Positions 1 to 17,100 of a stretch of DNA of 26,795 nucleotides are shown piece by piece (position 1 is the stretch's first letter; every line of letters starts with the position of its first letter). Source of the DNA: Apostichopus leukothele (Eukaryota > Echinodermata > Holothuroidea > Aspidochirotida > Stichopodidae). The stretch covers positions 563,944 through 590,738 of the forward strand of contig JAAAKB020000012.1 of assembly GCA_010014835.2 (NCBI GenBank), given 5' to 3'. The translations under genes and the position numbers were made by a program. The notes under the pieces are model-generated. The model worked only from the letters and a program-made list of their open reading frames with translations. It was not told the DNA's origin and did not search any database.

Positions 1-189
1 ATGTATGTCGTTATGGCATAGTGGAGTCAGTGAGGTTGAGAAAAATCATAGAAAAGGACGCAAAATGCTGCTTTAAGTAGTATTGCTGTTTTTGTATTTA
101 ACTATACTTCAAGTATAGAAACTTAAACTTGAATTGATATATTTAATATTTAGGTTTTTGTTACTATTTTTCTTTTGGTTTTACATTTG

Positions 190-292
190 TAGCGCCTTGA
201 GCACCTTTGCTGATTATGCGCTATATAAATATTACTAATTATTATTATTTTTATTATTATTATTACTAGTATTATCATTATTATTATAATAG
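190..292 (+). repeat. Retroposon-like 3' tail with ATT microsatellite
   Basis: The segment reads AGCGCCTTGAGCACCTTTGC, then ATGCGCTATATAAATATTAC, then an imperfect (ATT)n run to about 292. A GCGCTATATAAAT block followed by ATT repeats is a common 3' end of SINEs and of their partner CR1/L2-type LINEs in marine invertebrates and fishes, from general knowledge. The 5' part of the element is not recognisable here, so this may be a truncated copy. Confidence 0.55.
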
Positions 293-562
293 TGGTCAGT
301 GAATTTTGCGTTTGGAAAGTAAATTTTTAGTCACAGTCACCATATGGCGCGTACTATTAAAAATAATTTTGAGGCATTGTCCATAAGCATAGCAAGTCAT
401 CTTCTTCCATTGTTTGAACAACCACTGCAAGTCATCAGCATTAAGACCCAAGTGACACTCTCTCTAAGTGTTGTATTGAGGTAATACCTATTGAGCATTA
501 GCCAGTTGCTAAGGCTTGTTCAAACTTGAGAACAGAAGGGCGATCAGGATGTTGTCTTTCTT

Positions 563-576
563 GGGGGGGGGGGGGG
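563..576 (+). repeat. Homopolymer run of 14 G
   Basis: Fourteen consecutive G residues on the plus strand inside AT-rich DNA. On the HIPK sense strand this is a C run. Length may be unreliable in the assembly. Confidence 0.9.
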
Positions 577-847
577 TAATAAGGCTGTCCAAGGGGGCAT
601 TGAAATTAGAGAATAGGGGAAATGGTCCAAGGGCATACAAACTGCATTTCCCAACCACAAAATGATTGCAATGAAAAGAGCAATAGAGTGAACCAGCCTG
701 TGTTCATACAGAAGTAAAGAAGCGAAGTAACTGAAGATCTTGGGTCACACAGATAATTTGATCATGCCCCTCCTCCCCAAAAGTGAGATCACCATTGCAG
801 GGTCTGATCCTGAGTACTTATGTGAGTATTCATTCACACCAGGGAGA

Positions 848-871
848 TGCTACTCTAACGTTAGAGTAGCA
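848..871. repeat. Perfect 24-bp palindrome centred on AACGTT
   Basis: Each half is 12 bases, TGCTACTCTAAC, followed directly by its reverse complement with no spacer. The core CTAACGTTAG recurs in the palindrome at 25887-25904. It lies about 95 bases past the HIPK exon 3 donor, inside the intron. Confidence 0.9.
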
Positions 872-964
872 GCTACCTGTTCACACTATGAAGTATCAGA
901 TCTCCCTTGCATTTTCAAACTGTGAACAAGGCTCAAAGTTTACACTGTATATCAAGTTACATAC

Positions 965-8097
<7,133 letters not shown>

Positions 8098-11000
8098 CTG
8101 AAAACAAAATAGAACGGAAACACAGTTAAAGGTCTTAAATTAAAACTCTTATTAGAGCTGACATATACTGTGTATGCTCTCTGTATTTTTGCAAAGCCTA
8201 TATAATGTCCTTGTTATTTGTGTCACTTGCTATAGTATTGATTCATTACTAGCACAGATAGTATACCTACATTTTAGCTTAACAACTTCAAGCAGTGGTA
8301 CATGACCAATTTGAGGTCCTTAATTAACTACTGTATACCAATGCTTAAGAATTCCAACATTCCTGGCATAATTTGTATAGCAGTTGCACAGCCTGGGCCC
8401 ATGGTACAGTTATATCTTTCCCATGATCTCCCTCCCTTTATGAGATAATGTAAACTGAACACCTTCACATTGTCTCATGATGTGTTCTTACCAGACAGTA
8501 GCATCATATCTGTCACTTGGCTTTAAGTCAAGAGGATCCCTTTCACTGTCAATCAAAGGGTTAAGTAGCTAATGTACTACTAAACTATATAGTATAGTCT
8601 GCATACCTGTTTCAAGTACATCATCCACAAAGAGTGGTAACTGGTGCTGGCCTATCAACACTATCCAAAAATTATAACCAAGCTACAGCATATATCCTTG
8701 GTGTACCTAATAACCACACCTGATGTATTAAAGCAAACCACAGTCAAGCTACTCTTTCAGAGCTCTGTAGATGATCCATTTACTGTAGATACTAACAAGT
8801 AAACAACGACAACAACATTACCACATCTCCAAAGATTACAGTACAATTTTCACTATAACACATATTTTTTTCAATTTACATCCACTCTTTACTTTATAAA
8901 TGTCCAAATTAAAATACAGTAGCATCTGTTCCCCTTTACAAGTAATACAGCAATTAACATTTACCAAGTTGACAGCACAAATTAACTGAATACGACAGTA
9001 CAGTAAATGACCCATAGAAAGCAAAGAGTAATTATTTCGCCAATATTGAATCTAAATGCCACTACAAAACAGTCAAACAGTGTCTGGGTGTAAAATTCAG
9101 AATATGAACCAGCATAAAAGTCAATGTGGACAAAACACAGTTGAGTCCTAGCTCAACCATCACACAAGCAACTTAGCAATCAGACAACTAGCAGTAACAG
9201 AAAGAAGATACGGTTAAAGCACAGCTTGCACTGACCATGGAGGTAAAAACAGACCTCCATGCACTGACATAAAAGCCACAGGACCCTTATCTTTACTGGC
9301 CACTGGACAATTAGTAGCATATTCAATAGGATTACCAATTAGCTCAGAAAAGAATCACTATGACTTTTACAGAGGTACTACAGTATATATTCAACCTACA
9401 ATTATCAAAGGTAATTGCCCCAATACACTGTACACTGAATAAATATCTACCTCTACATGTGGGTAAATTAAAGCACCCGTTACCTTTGTTTTGTTTTTTG
9501 TTTAGACATCAGTAGTCCAGTGACAAAATAACAAATCAGAGTATGAGTAAAGTAAAGATAGAAGTAAATTCATAGTACAGTAACAGCATTGTTACGAATG
9601 CTACGAATGTTACGAATGCAAGATTTGTTTTAGCCAGGGACGCAAATCTTCAAATTGCTTGCATCTGGTGGATGCAAACTTTTTCTTTGAGAAACAAACC
9701 CCAAGTATGTACACACACTCACACCTACCATGGACCTATGCAAAACATATCAGAGCACAGTTTTGAATGAACATCTTTCTTTCTTTCTTTTAAAAAAACC
9801 ACAACTTCTCTAAAGAACCAAACTTTCTTCCAATCCTAAAGGTCTATGATTGAATTTGCTTGAAAACAAATAAATCATAACAATCAACTGAAGGTACACA
9901 GTTAACAACATTTCCATTTCAGAGATTTTCATGCTAAAAATAGTCAATGATGCTTTTCCATATTTCCCGTGATCTGATTGGCTAATAGTCCTTTACCAAT
10001 TGTTTGGAAAGTCTTGCATCTGTAGTGCTTAATGAACACAAAGTATATTTTTACAACAATTACTGGTAAAGTTACTTTCCATGTGTAGAGATAGTGAAGT
10101 TTGTGGTATAGGCTATCACATGTGTGCACTCAAATGTCATAACGTTAGGCCTTGTTGTCACACAAAGTATGAACATTACAGCAACAAGCGCTGGTAAGCT
10201 AACATCTCTGATACTGAAAAGGACTTTTCATCTCACAGTCAGTTTCTTCACTCCACATTAAGAGTTGCTAATTATGTAAAATATGCATTTTGTACATGCA
10301 GTATTGAACGGTGGAATTTAGGTACAGGGATTTTTGAAGAGTTGGTTGTTGATGGGATCACTGCAAGGTCAAAGCATGGAACTACTACGGAGTGGGCGAG
10401 TACGGAAGTACAAAGGCGGATGAAAGAGGTTCTGGTCGGTGAAAATTAGTTGAAAGGGTAGGGCGGGTGAAAAGATGGGCGCAGCGGGCTGCCCCTGTAA
10501 AACAGCGAAGCTAAGGAACTGGGCCATCTGCCCTATATATTGTGTACAACATTCACACTGTATAGAGAGTGATACCATTGCATCTTTACAACTACACTAG
10601 TGAAAGTAGGTCATACAATAAACACTTTGGTGTTCGATCAGACGCAAGCTTTTATAAGGGATGCAAACTTTTTGAGGGACTTGTGTCCGTGGGACGCAAA
10701 CATTTTTTCTCTAGTAACATTACCGCTGGCCTTAAATTTTAGGTCCTGTATATGTACCAAACAAGGCTGATATACAGTGTCCCATTCAGGGGTGGGAGGG
10801 AGAGGTGGGAATATATCTTCTAATATGTGAACCTGCTGAAGTGCTTCCACCAAATAAACGGATGTGTAGGGACAGTTTAAGTTATACGCAAGTACAGTAT
10901 ACTGTGCAAATGCAGAGGGTAAAAAACTACGAATATAATTGAAACTTGAAGTAATAAATTGTAAAGGTTGGATGGGGCCTTATAAGTGTACTAGATCAGT

Positions 11001-11418
11001 CTCTAGAGATGACTATACTTGTAAGCAGACTGCTGAAGATGGGTTACCACAACAATGGCTCTAGGTATATACCACAATAAGATATTGATCTAATCACAGC
11101 CCTTCTTTCCAACTGTAACAAATAAAGGAATAGGGGTCAAAGGGCAAAGCAAACAATACTACAATAGAATTTATATCATTGTGTGGTGAGGTGGTAAAAA
11201 TCAATGTATACATCTCTCTGGTATAGCTGTATGGTCACTTGCATCACAACAGATGATCAGCATTACTGTTAAGGCCATGTGTACAACTAAGGACACTGGT
11301 CACAGATCATGTAGGCTATGTTCCTTGCTTAGATGTCAGTGAGAGACTACATGGTAAATATGGGACTGTGACTTCACCAACAATGAATATGGTGATATTG
11401 AGATCAGATGGCATTAAC
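8098..11418. other. Gene-poor stretch upstream of HIPK
   Basis: No exon with convincing coding features was seen on either strand. Notable only are TACAGTA-type words, a short CTTT microsatellite near 9776, a 9-bp repeat at 9592-9618, two related TTTGCATCC/TTTGCGTCC tracts (about 9637-9690 and 10637-10710) and a GC-richer patch at about 10370-10530. HIPK promoter and noncoding exons probably lie here or further right but cannot be placed. Confidence 0.6.
9592..9618. repeat. 9-bp tandem repeat, 3 copies
   Basis: TTACGAATG, CTACGAATG, TTACGAATG in direct succession. Too short for further interpretation. Confidence 0.85.
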
Positions 11419-11957
11419 CAGGCCTCGACAAATAATTTTTTTAACTACTCGCCAACTGGCGACCGAGTCAAATATTCTACTCGCCAAAACGTGAAATTTA
11501 CTCGCCATTTTTTCTCGCTAATTGTTTGTGTGATATAAGCCTAGGTAGTATGGCCAAACTTAGGATATTGCCGCATAGTGTTACTGTTAGTTGTTTACAG
11601 CAAAAACGATCTATTTAAATTGTGGTTCGTCAAAAGTGTTTAAAACATGATATATGTGAAAACATAAAACGGTGAACATTGTAAGCATGTGAACAGAGCT
11701 GTTCCTTAGGACCTACTTGTAACAGTGCAATTGATAATACTACTGTGATGTGTAACCATAGGTAATATAATTAGGTGTTGTATAATAGGCAATAGACCTT
11801 TCTTGATTGGCTCACAAGTTAATAGTAAGCCTATCGTATAAAGTCAGTGAGCGAATGAGCCACTCGCCACATTGTCGAGCGTGATGCATTTTTTGCTCGC
11901 CAGTCGCAAAATTCTACTCGCCATTGGCGAGTTGGCGACCGTATTTGTCGAGGCCTG
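11419..11957. mobile_element. 539-bp inverted-repeat transposon with CTCGCCA subterminal motifs
   Basis: The left end CAGGCCTCGACAAATA (from 11419) is matched exactly by the reverse complement of the right end (to 11957), and similarity continues inward as CGCCAACT..GGCGA. The words CTCGCCA or TGGCGAG occur about eight times within 90 bp of both ends and not in the middle, the usual layout of transposase-binding subterminal repeats. The CAGG terminus and overall form suggest a non-autonomous hAT element. Flanking 8-mers GCATTAAC and GAATTCAC agree at six of eight positions if the terminal base is assigned to the host, so the target duplication is decayed or uncertain. No coding sequence. Confidence 0.75.
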
Positions 11958-12093
11958 AATTCACTATACAATATACATCACCACTATACAGTAGTGGCCA
12001 AGGTGCGGCCATGATCATCCATACGTTATCATTGCGCTATCATGTTAATATCTAAGATTGGGACAGGGAGAGTCGTAGGCTATTATTTTCCAT

Positions 12094-12400
12094 CATTATA
12101 GTGTCTATTGTTGGGGTAGGAATCCTCCTACACTATCATATCACTAACATGTAGTGTCTAGTAGTGTTATGGCCAGGAATGCTTGTACGGTACAGTACTG
12201 TATCACTTTTATCACAGTTTCTAGTGTTATGGCCAGGAATATTTCTACATTATTGTAGTGCTATCCATATAGTGTCTAATGTTGGTGTAAGAATTATCAT
12301 ACACTAGCAGTTCAATAACATCATAGGGTATATACCTACATTATTGTATTGTTTTCATTATAGTGTCTAGTGTAATGGACATGAATGTACCTATCCCATT
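12094..12400. repeat. Degenerate minisatellite, unit about 55-65 bp, about 5 copies
   Basis: The unit is roughly TAGTGTCTAGTGTTATGGCC, AGGAAT, then TCTACATTATTGTA and a TATCATTA-like end. Recognisable starts are near 12094, 12153, 12216, 12269 and 12350. Copies have diverged by substitutions and small indels. It lies between the CTCGCCA element and the LDLa exon. Confidence 0.7.
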
Positions 12401-12744
12401 TTTTATTTTATATTCTGTATTCTACTCTTTGGGCCAGAAATACCCCTACAAACTTAGGTGATGGTTGGCCACGAAGTTCAGAAAAGATTCGAATAATAGG
12501 TGGTGCAAAACCAAACTTAAAGTTATTTTTAACCACTGACCCCAAAACTACATTAAGTCCATCACCAAAGCGTCACCGGCATTAGTTACTCATTATGGAG
12601 GTTCATAAATACCACATGGAAATCTGTTTGTAGCCAAACAACATTTTCTTTTTTCATTTTTATGAATGTATTATTTCCAATTTATATTAATATTTAATAT
12701 TTATCCTAATATTTTACTTGGAGTTTTGTAATATTTTTACCTAG

Positions 12745-12867
12745 GAGAAGTTGCATCACAATGCTCGGGTCAATTCCAATGTAGAACCGGTTCTGGTTGC
12801 ATACCAAGCAATCAGTACTGTGACTTCAAAGAAGACTGCGCCGACGGATCGGATGAAGTTGACTGCC
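12745..12867 (+). CDS. Orphan exon: one LDL-receptor class A domain
   Basis: The exon is preceded by TTTTTACCTAG and followed by GTAAGAAA, giving 123 nt in phase 1 to phase 1, the standard form of shuffled LDLa exons. It codes one complete LDLa module: six cysteines in the spacing CSGQFQC, GCIPSNQYC, DFKEDC, ADGSDEVDC, with the calcium-binding acidic set D..D-C-x-D-G-S-D-E intact. LDLa domains are extracellular ligand-binding modules found in lipoprotein receptors and many secreted or membrane proteins. No neighbouring exon of the same gene could be recognised: to the left lie repeats and a nondescript open frame, and to the right lie a transposon end and the assembly gap. A TAG|GAG tandem acceptor could move the start by one codon. 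The parent protein cannot be named. Confidence 0.88.
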
Positions 12868-12971
12868 GTAAGAAACGTTTAACCTCATTGTTAACTGTAC
12901 ACAAGCTGGCACAGGGAAAATGACAATCTAAGTCAAAACAGTTTCATGACCATGTAGTGTTTCTTCTAGAA

Positions 12972-13072
12972 CAGGGGTGGGCAAACTTTTTGAATGAATG
13001 GGCCAGATATAAGAAGGGAAAAATTGACTGGGCCGCACCTAACCAACGATCTGCTGTTGATTTCAAACCTTT
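12972..13072 (+). mobile_element. Left end of an hAT-like element, cut by the assembly gap
   Basis: CAGGGGTGGGCAAACTTTTT at 12972 followed by GGGCC-rich sequence is the form of terminal inverted repeat shared by many animal hAT elements (from general knowledge of such families). The 8 bases before it, TTCTAGAA, fit the nTnnnnAn target consensus. The other end is lost in the N run. Confidence 0.6.
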
Positions 13073-13172
13073 NNNNNNNNNNNNNNNNNNNNNNNNNNNN
13101 NNNNNNNNNNNNNNNNNNNNNNNNNNNNNNNNNNNNNNNNNNNNNNNNNNNNNNNNNNNNNNNNNNNNNNNN
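13073..13172. other. Assembly gap of exactly 100 N
   Basis: One hundred N is the usual placeholder for a scaffold join of unknown length. The true distance, and even the adjacency, of the HIPK/LDLa side and the SR side is therefore not established. Reading frames that run through the N are meaningless. Confidence 0.98.
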
Positions 13173-13810
13173 AGCACCAAATAACATTTAGGTTCACCTA
13201 CTCACTAAAAATGGCAATAATCAATAATTGCATTGTGAAGTTATTAATCATACCAACTTGTAACCTAAATAATGCAAAGCCACACCTCCTCATAAATACA
13301 CGTTATCAATTGCAACACACATCACCATGTGTAGGCTACCTACCAATAACACACTTACGTTTGATGAAACTGACTTATTATTGTCTAGTTATTGCAATTT
13401 GAAGATCTTGACGTTTTACCCTGTGATAGGGTTTATCTAATCATTATGGACCAACCACACACCAAGTATGTTATTGATCATTCAGTCCATTGTCTAGTTA
13501 TTGTGCAACTCCTGTTACAAAAATAATGCTCAGCCCCGCCTCCTCATAAATATGTATGATATCAAATGCAAGACACATCAGCACGTGGAGGTGGTCTACC
13601 GATATCACCATACCAAGTTTGAAGAAACTCCACCTTGTGGTTGCCAAGTTATTGCAATTTGAAGATTTTGAAGCTTGATCCTGTGACATCATTAATATTC
13701 ATTATATGAGCACCAAAATCGATAGAGTTCATCAACTCATTATGGACCACCGACCACCAAGTATGGCATTTACCACCCATTCCCTTGTTGAGTTATCGTG
13801 CATACAAGCT
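13173..13810. repeat. Decayed tandem repeat, unit about 240-300 bp, about 2.5 copies, starting at the gap
   Basis: Aligned landmarks are AGCACCAAA (13173 and about 13709), TCACTAAAAATGG / TCATTATGGACC (about 13201, 13441, 13738), CCTCCTCATAAAT (13285 and 13539) and TTATTGCAATTTGAAGAT (about 13390 and 13648). Spacing is about 240-254 between the first two copies and about 297 between the second and third. Phrases such as CACCAAGTATGG and GAGTTATCGTGCAT resemble dispersed repeats of marine invertebrates. The array starting exactly at the gap suggests the gap is due to it. Confidence 0.75.
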
Positions 13811-14014
13811 AAAGTGTCACACACATATATACGTAAATAGCTATCTTTTAAAGGACGTAAATTTCTGTCAAATTGACGGGCACACCAAATGTCCTCAAAT
13901 TGAAGGTGTGTACCAGAACACAAGTCCTCGAGAGAGTTGCTGTATTTCACATCAGTGTGAACTATAGGTTACTGTTTCATGCATAGCTCATGGAGAGACA
14001 CAACCAGCTGCTTC

Positions 14015-14162
14015 TTACTTTGATCTAGATCTACGATCTGGGCTTTGTTTCCTTTCCCTGCTGACGCTACGATCTCTACTCCTACTGCGATCTCTACTGT
14101 CACTTCTGTGTCTAGTTCGATCCCTGCTGCGACTACCACTTCGACTCCTGCTACGGCTGTAT
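14015..14162 (-). CDS. SR gene exon 8 (RS domain, stop)
   Basis: 148 nt from ACTTTCAG to the TAA at 14017-14015. It codes 49 residues, starting RYSRSRSRSGSRSRDR and ending SPDRRSRSK. RS and RD dipeptides dominate, the phosphorylation substrate of SRPK and CLK kinases. The stop codon lies inside a sequence that itself looks like a 5' splice site (AA|GTAAGA). Confidence 0.93.
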
Positions 14163-17100
14163 CTGAAAGTACACAGTGGTTTAAACGACTTTATTTGTTT
14201 CTGCAGTTGAAACATTTCTAAATCAATTGCATCATGAGTAGTAACAGTGTTAAAAGCTATTGTACACAGAGAAGAGAAAATATATAGCAAAGAGAAAATA
14301 ACAATTAAAACAGAAGGAGAAAAAGAGCAGAAAATACCTGCAGGGAATTCATGGGAAATTTACAGGGAAATGAGTGGTTTGTACACTGTTATCAACATCA
14401 ACTAGAATTTCAGATTATGACGTTTCATTATCAACAGAGTCACTGATATTTAACATAAGCAATCTTAAAAGAAGTGTAGACAATGCTGAGTCGAGTATGT
14501 TGATGGTCTTGATTAGAATGTGCCTACTCATTGTGAAGGAACAAAATACATTTTTATAGAAGCAAGTATGAGTTCTGAAACCATGTGTAACGCTGAAACC
14601 CCATACTTCTCATTTTGAAGACTGATTCTGTGTAACATTTATCTTCTAATGGTAATGCATTTCAAAAGGATGTCCCCTCTCAGGATGTCCCCTCTCAGGT
14701 TCTCCTTACCTTACACCTCTTGACATCCACCTTCCCCCTCACCCTCAAATTTCTATATAAAATCCTGTCTACAGGCAAATCCAAGTTGGCAGTGAAAACT
14801 TATTCTTGCCGCAGTGCTTGATATTTAGAAGAGTGAAATACTTCATCAACACAAATGTAAATGCTCACCTTCTTCTTGGCCTGTGAAAAGAAAAAAACGA
14901 TGAAAAAACAAAGAAATGTTGAATTTAAATAAGGATATTCCATCAGTCAGTTCATCTTTAAGTTGCATTATTATGGCCAAGCCATGTAATATACAAAAAC
15001 TGCATACTCCTCAATCTAACTCTCAGATCATTGTGGTTACAATTTAGATATTCCTGCTTCTAAAAGGGGGGTGACTTTAGGCAGAATTTGAGTATTTATA
15101 TGTAATAGTCCAAAAGAGTGTAAAATTTCAGTTCCAGTAATGTCTCTATAACTATACTGTTTTCAAGATATTTACCATTACAATCATTGGGTGATATTTG
15201 AAATACAAATTTGAAATAAATTGTAAACAAGTCAATTGAGGCCATAAAACTCTTCCGTTTTCCTGTTTAGTTTTGCGTTGCATCTAAGGAACTGATCTAA
15301 TAGTTTGTGTTAGACTTTGTAGTCCAGTCACTGTAATTGATGAGCCTCAGATGTAGGAAGGGTTTTGTCTTCAATATCAATACAACCTGGCCTAATAGCA
15401 GTGTTTCTAACAGTCTACAGCATATCAACATTAATGTTGTGTCTGAATTCATTCCTTAATGTAAACATGGTTTCTTCTAATGCTGGATATTTGGTGTCTT
15501 ACAAATGTTTCAGTATTCCATCTGTAAATAATGTATCACTTTATCATTCTTATTGCAACTTTGTTGGAATTATAAGAAGAAACCAGATGTTTTAAGGTAT
15601 CTTTATATATTTATAGTTAGTATCGTCCAACATTATGAAGACAATTAAAAGCAAATGCCAAGTTAGGTAACACTATTGTGTACCTGCTGTTTCATATGTC
15701 ACCCTCTTTGTATTTATGCTTCACTTGAAAAATACTGTAACATTAAGGAAAATACATTTCATTAAGGAAAGTACTGTTCCATTAAGTAAAGTACTGTTAC
15801 ATTATGGAAAATACTGTTTCATGAAGGAAAATGCTGTTACATTAAGGAAAATACTGTTACATTAAGGAAGGACCGTCACACCAAGGAATGTATTGTTACA
15901 CCAAGGAAAGTACTCCATAAAGCACTACTTTACCAGAATATTAATTTAATATAACTATGCAGAAAGAGTAATTATTTGCTTGGCCAAGTGACAGGCATTT
16001 TCATAATTTTCAAATTAAATCCTGTTTGGATTGAACAGACACTATTGTTTCCAAATTAAATGTAAAAGTGAGTAAGATGTGTCAACCTAGGTTGGAGTGA
16101 CTTATAAAGCAAAGTCAATTGCTGAATGCTCAGTTCAGAATGCTTTGTAAGTTTCTGCACTTTCTTGCTGAGAACATTTTTGATGAGAGTTATAAAGTTG
16201 TACTAAATTTTACCTCAATGCCAGCAACTCACCTATCACCACCGCGCCAGCCACCACGACTCCCACCTCCTCCTACAGAAAAAAGTCATGATAAAAGAAA
16301 ACATTTTGCAACACACCAGAAAAGTAGCTTACATATTGAGACAATAACCAAATTCCTCACCAAGGAGAGTGAAGTAATGCTAATGAGAGGGGCACAACAA
16401 GGGAGTCTTAATAGGAAATATTGACGTAATACAACAGGAAGAGAGATCAATGTAATAATTGGGACAAATGTAAAGTAATGCTAATGAGAGGGGCACAACA
16501 AGGGAGCCTTAATAGGAAATATTGACATAATGTACAACAGGAAGAGAGATAAATGTAATAACTGGGACAAATCTGTGTTAAACATCATAACTAGTCTTAA
16601 TAGGAAATATTGACATAATGTACCATAGGAAGAGAGATAAATGTAATAATTGGGACAAATCTGTGTTAAACATTATATCTATTGTCTCTTGCTTTACAGT
16701 TTGCCAAAGTCTGCTCTCTACCTGGGAGTCTTGTTAATATGACATGTGTTTTGCTTTCATGCAACAAAGAAAATTCCTTGGATTTATATAACATTTCAAA
16801 GTTCATTAATCCATATGCTTTCATACATATAGTTTAATATTTATCACGAAAAGCACCATGCTGCAAAGTACCTATAATATTTAGCCTGTTAGCTGTGATT
16901 AATCAAGAATATTACAAACTTAAGTACAGTTATAATTAACATTCTTACGAGATCTTCCTCCAAAGCGACGGGCTTCCTCGCAATCTCTGGCAAAGTGACC
17001 AGGTTGATGGCAATTATAGCACTCATCCTCCCCTTGCTGAAAGCAAACACAAGAAGATGAGCAAATCATGTCCTAGGGATATTCTATAGATTGAATGAGC

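Larger units (their letters stand above)
1..964. other. HIPK intron 3 (partial): no exon seen
   Basis: Both strands were read for the next HIPK exon or any other gene and nothing convincing was found. The stretch holds a retroposon-like tail with an ATT microsatellite, a 14-base G run and a perfect 24-bp palindrome, each listed separately. The short open frame at 740-925 has no recognisable features and is probably chance. Confidence 0.6.
12868..14014. other. Intergenic: transposon end, gap, tandem repeat, SR 3' flank
   Basis: No gene was recognised. The 3' UTR of the SR gene must begin at 14014 going left, but no clear AATAAA was found on the minus strand; only weak variants such as GATAAA near 13431 are present. 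The 3' end of that transcript is therefore unplaced. Confidence 0.6.

Noticed and set aside
10369-10853. Two minus-strand frames in a GC-richer patch
   Set aside because: No domain or splice support. May be a regulatory patch or repeat but not a gene I can support.
12385-12585. Plus-strand frame containing IRIIGG just before the LDLa exon
   Set aside because: IIGG recalled a serine protease N-terminus, but nothing protease-like follows and the order relative to LDLa is wrong. No donor fits the phase.
12944-13191. Four open frames across the N run
   Set aside because: They are open only because N codons cannot contain stops.
16119-16424. 101-codon plus-strand frame with Pro-rich stretch
   Set aside because: The Pro-rich part is the antisense of the Gly/Arg exon 6 of the SR gene; the rest overlaps a tandem repeat.
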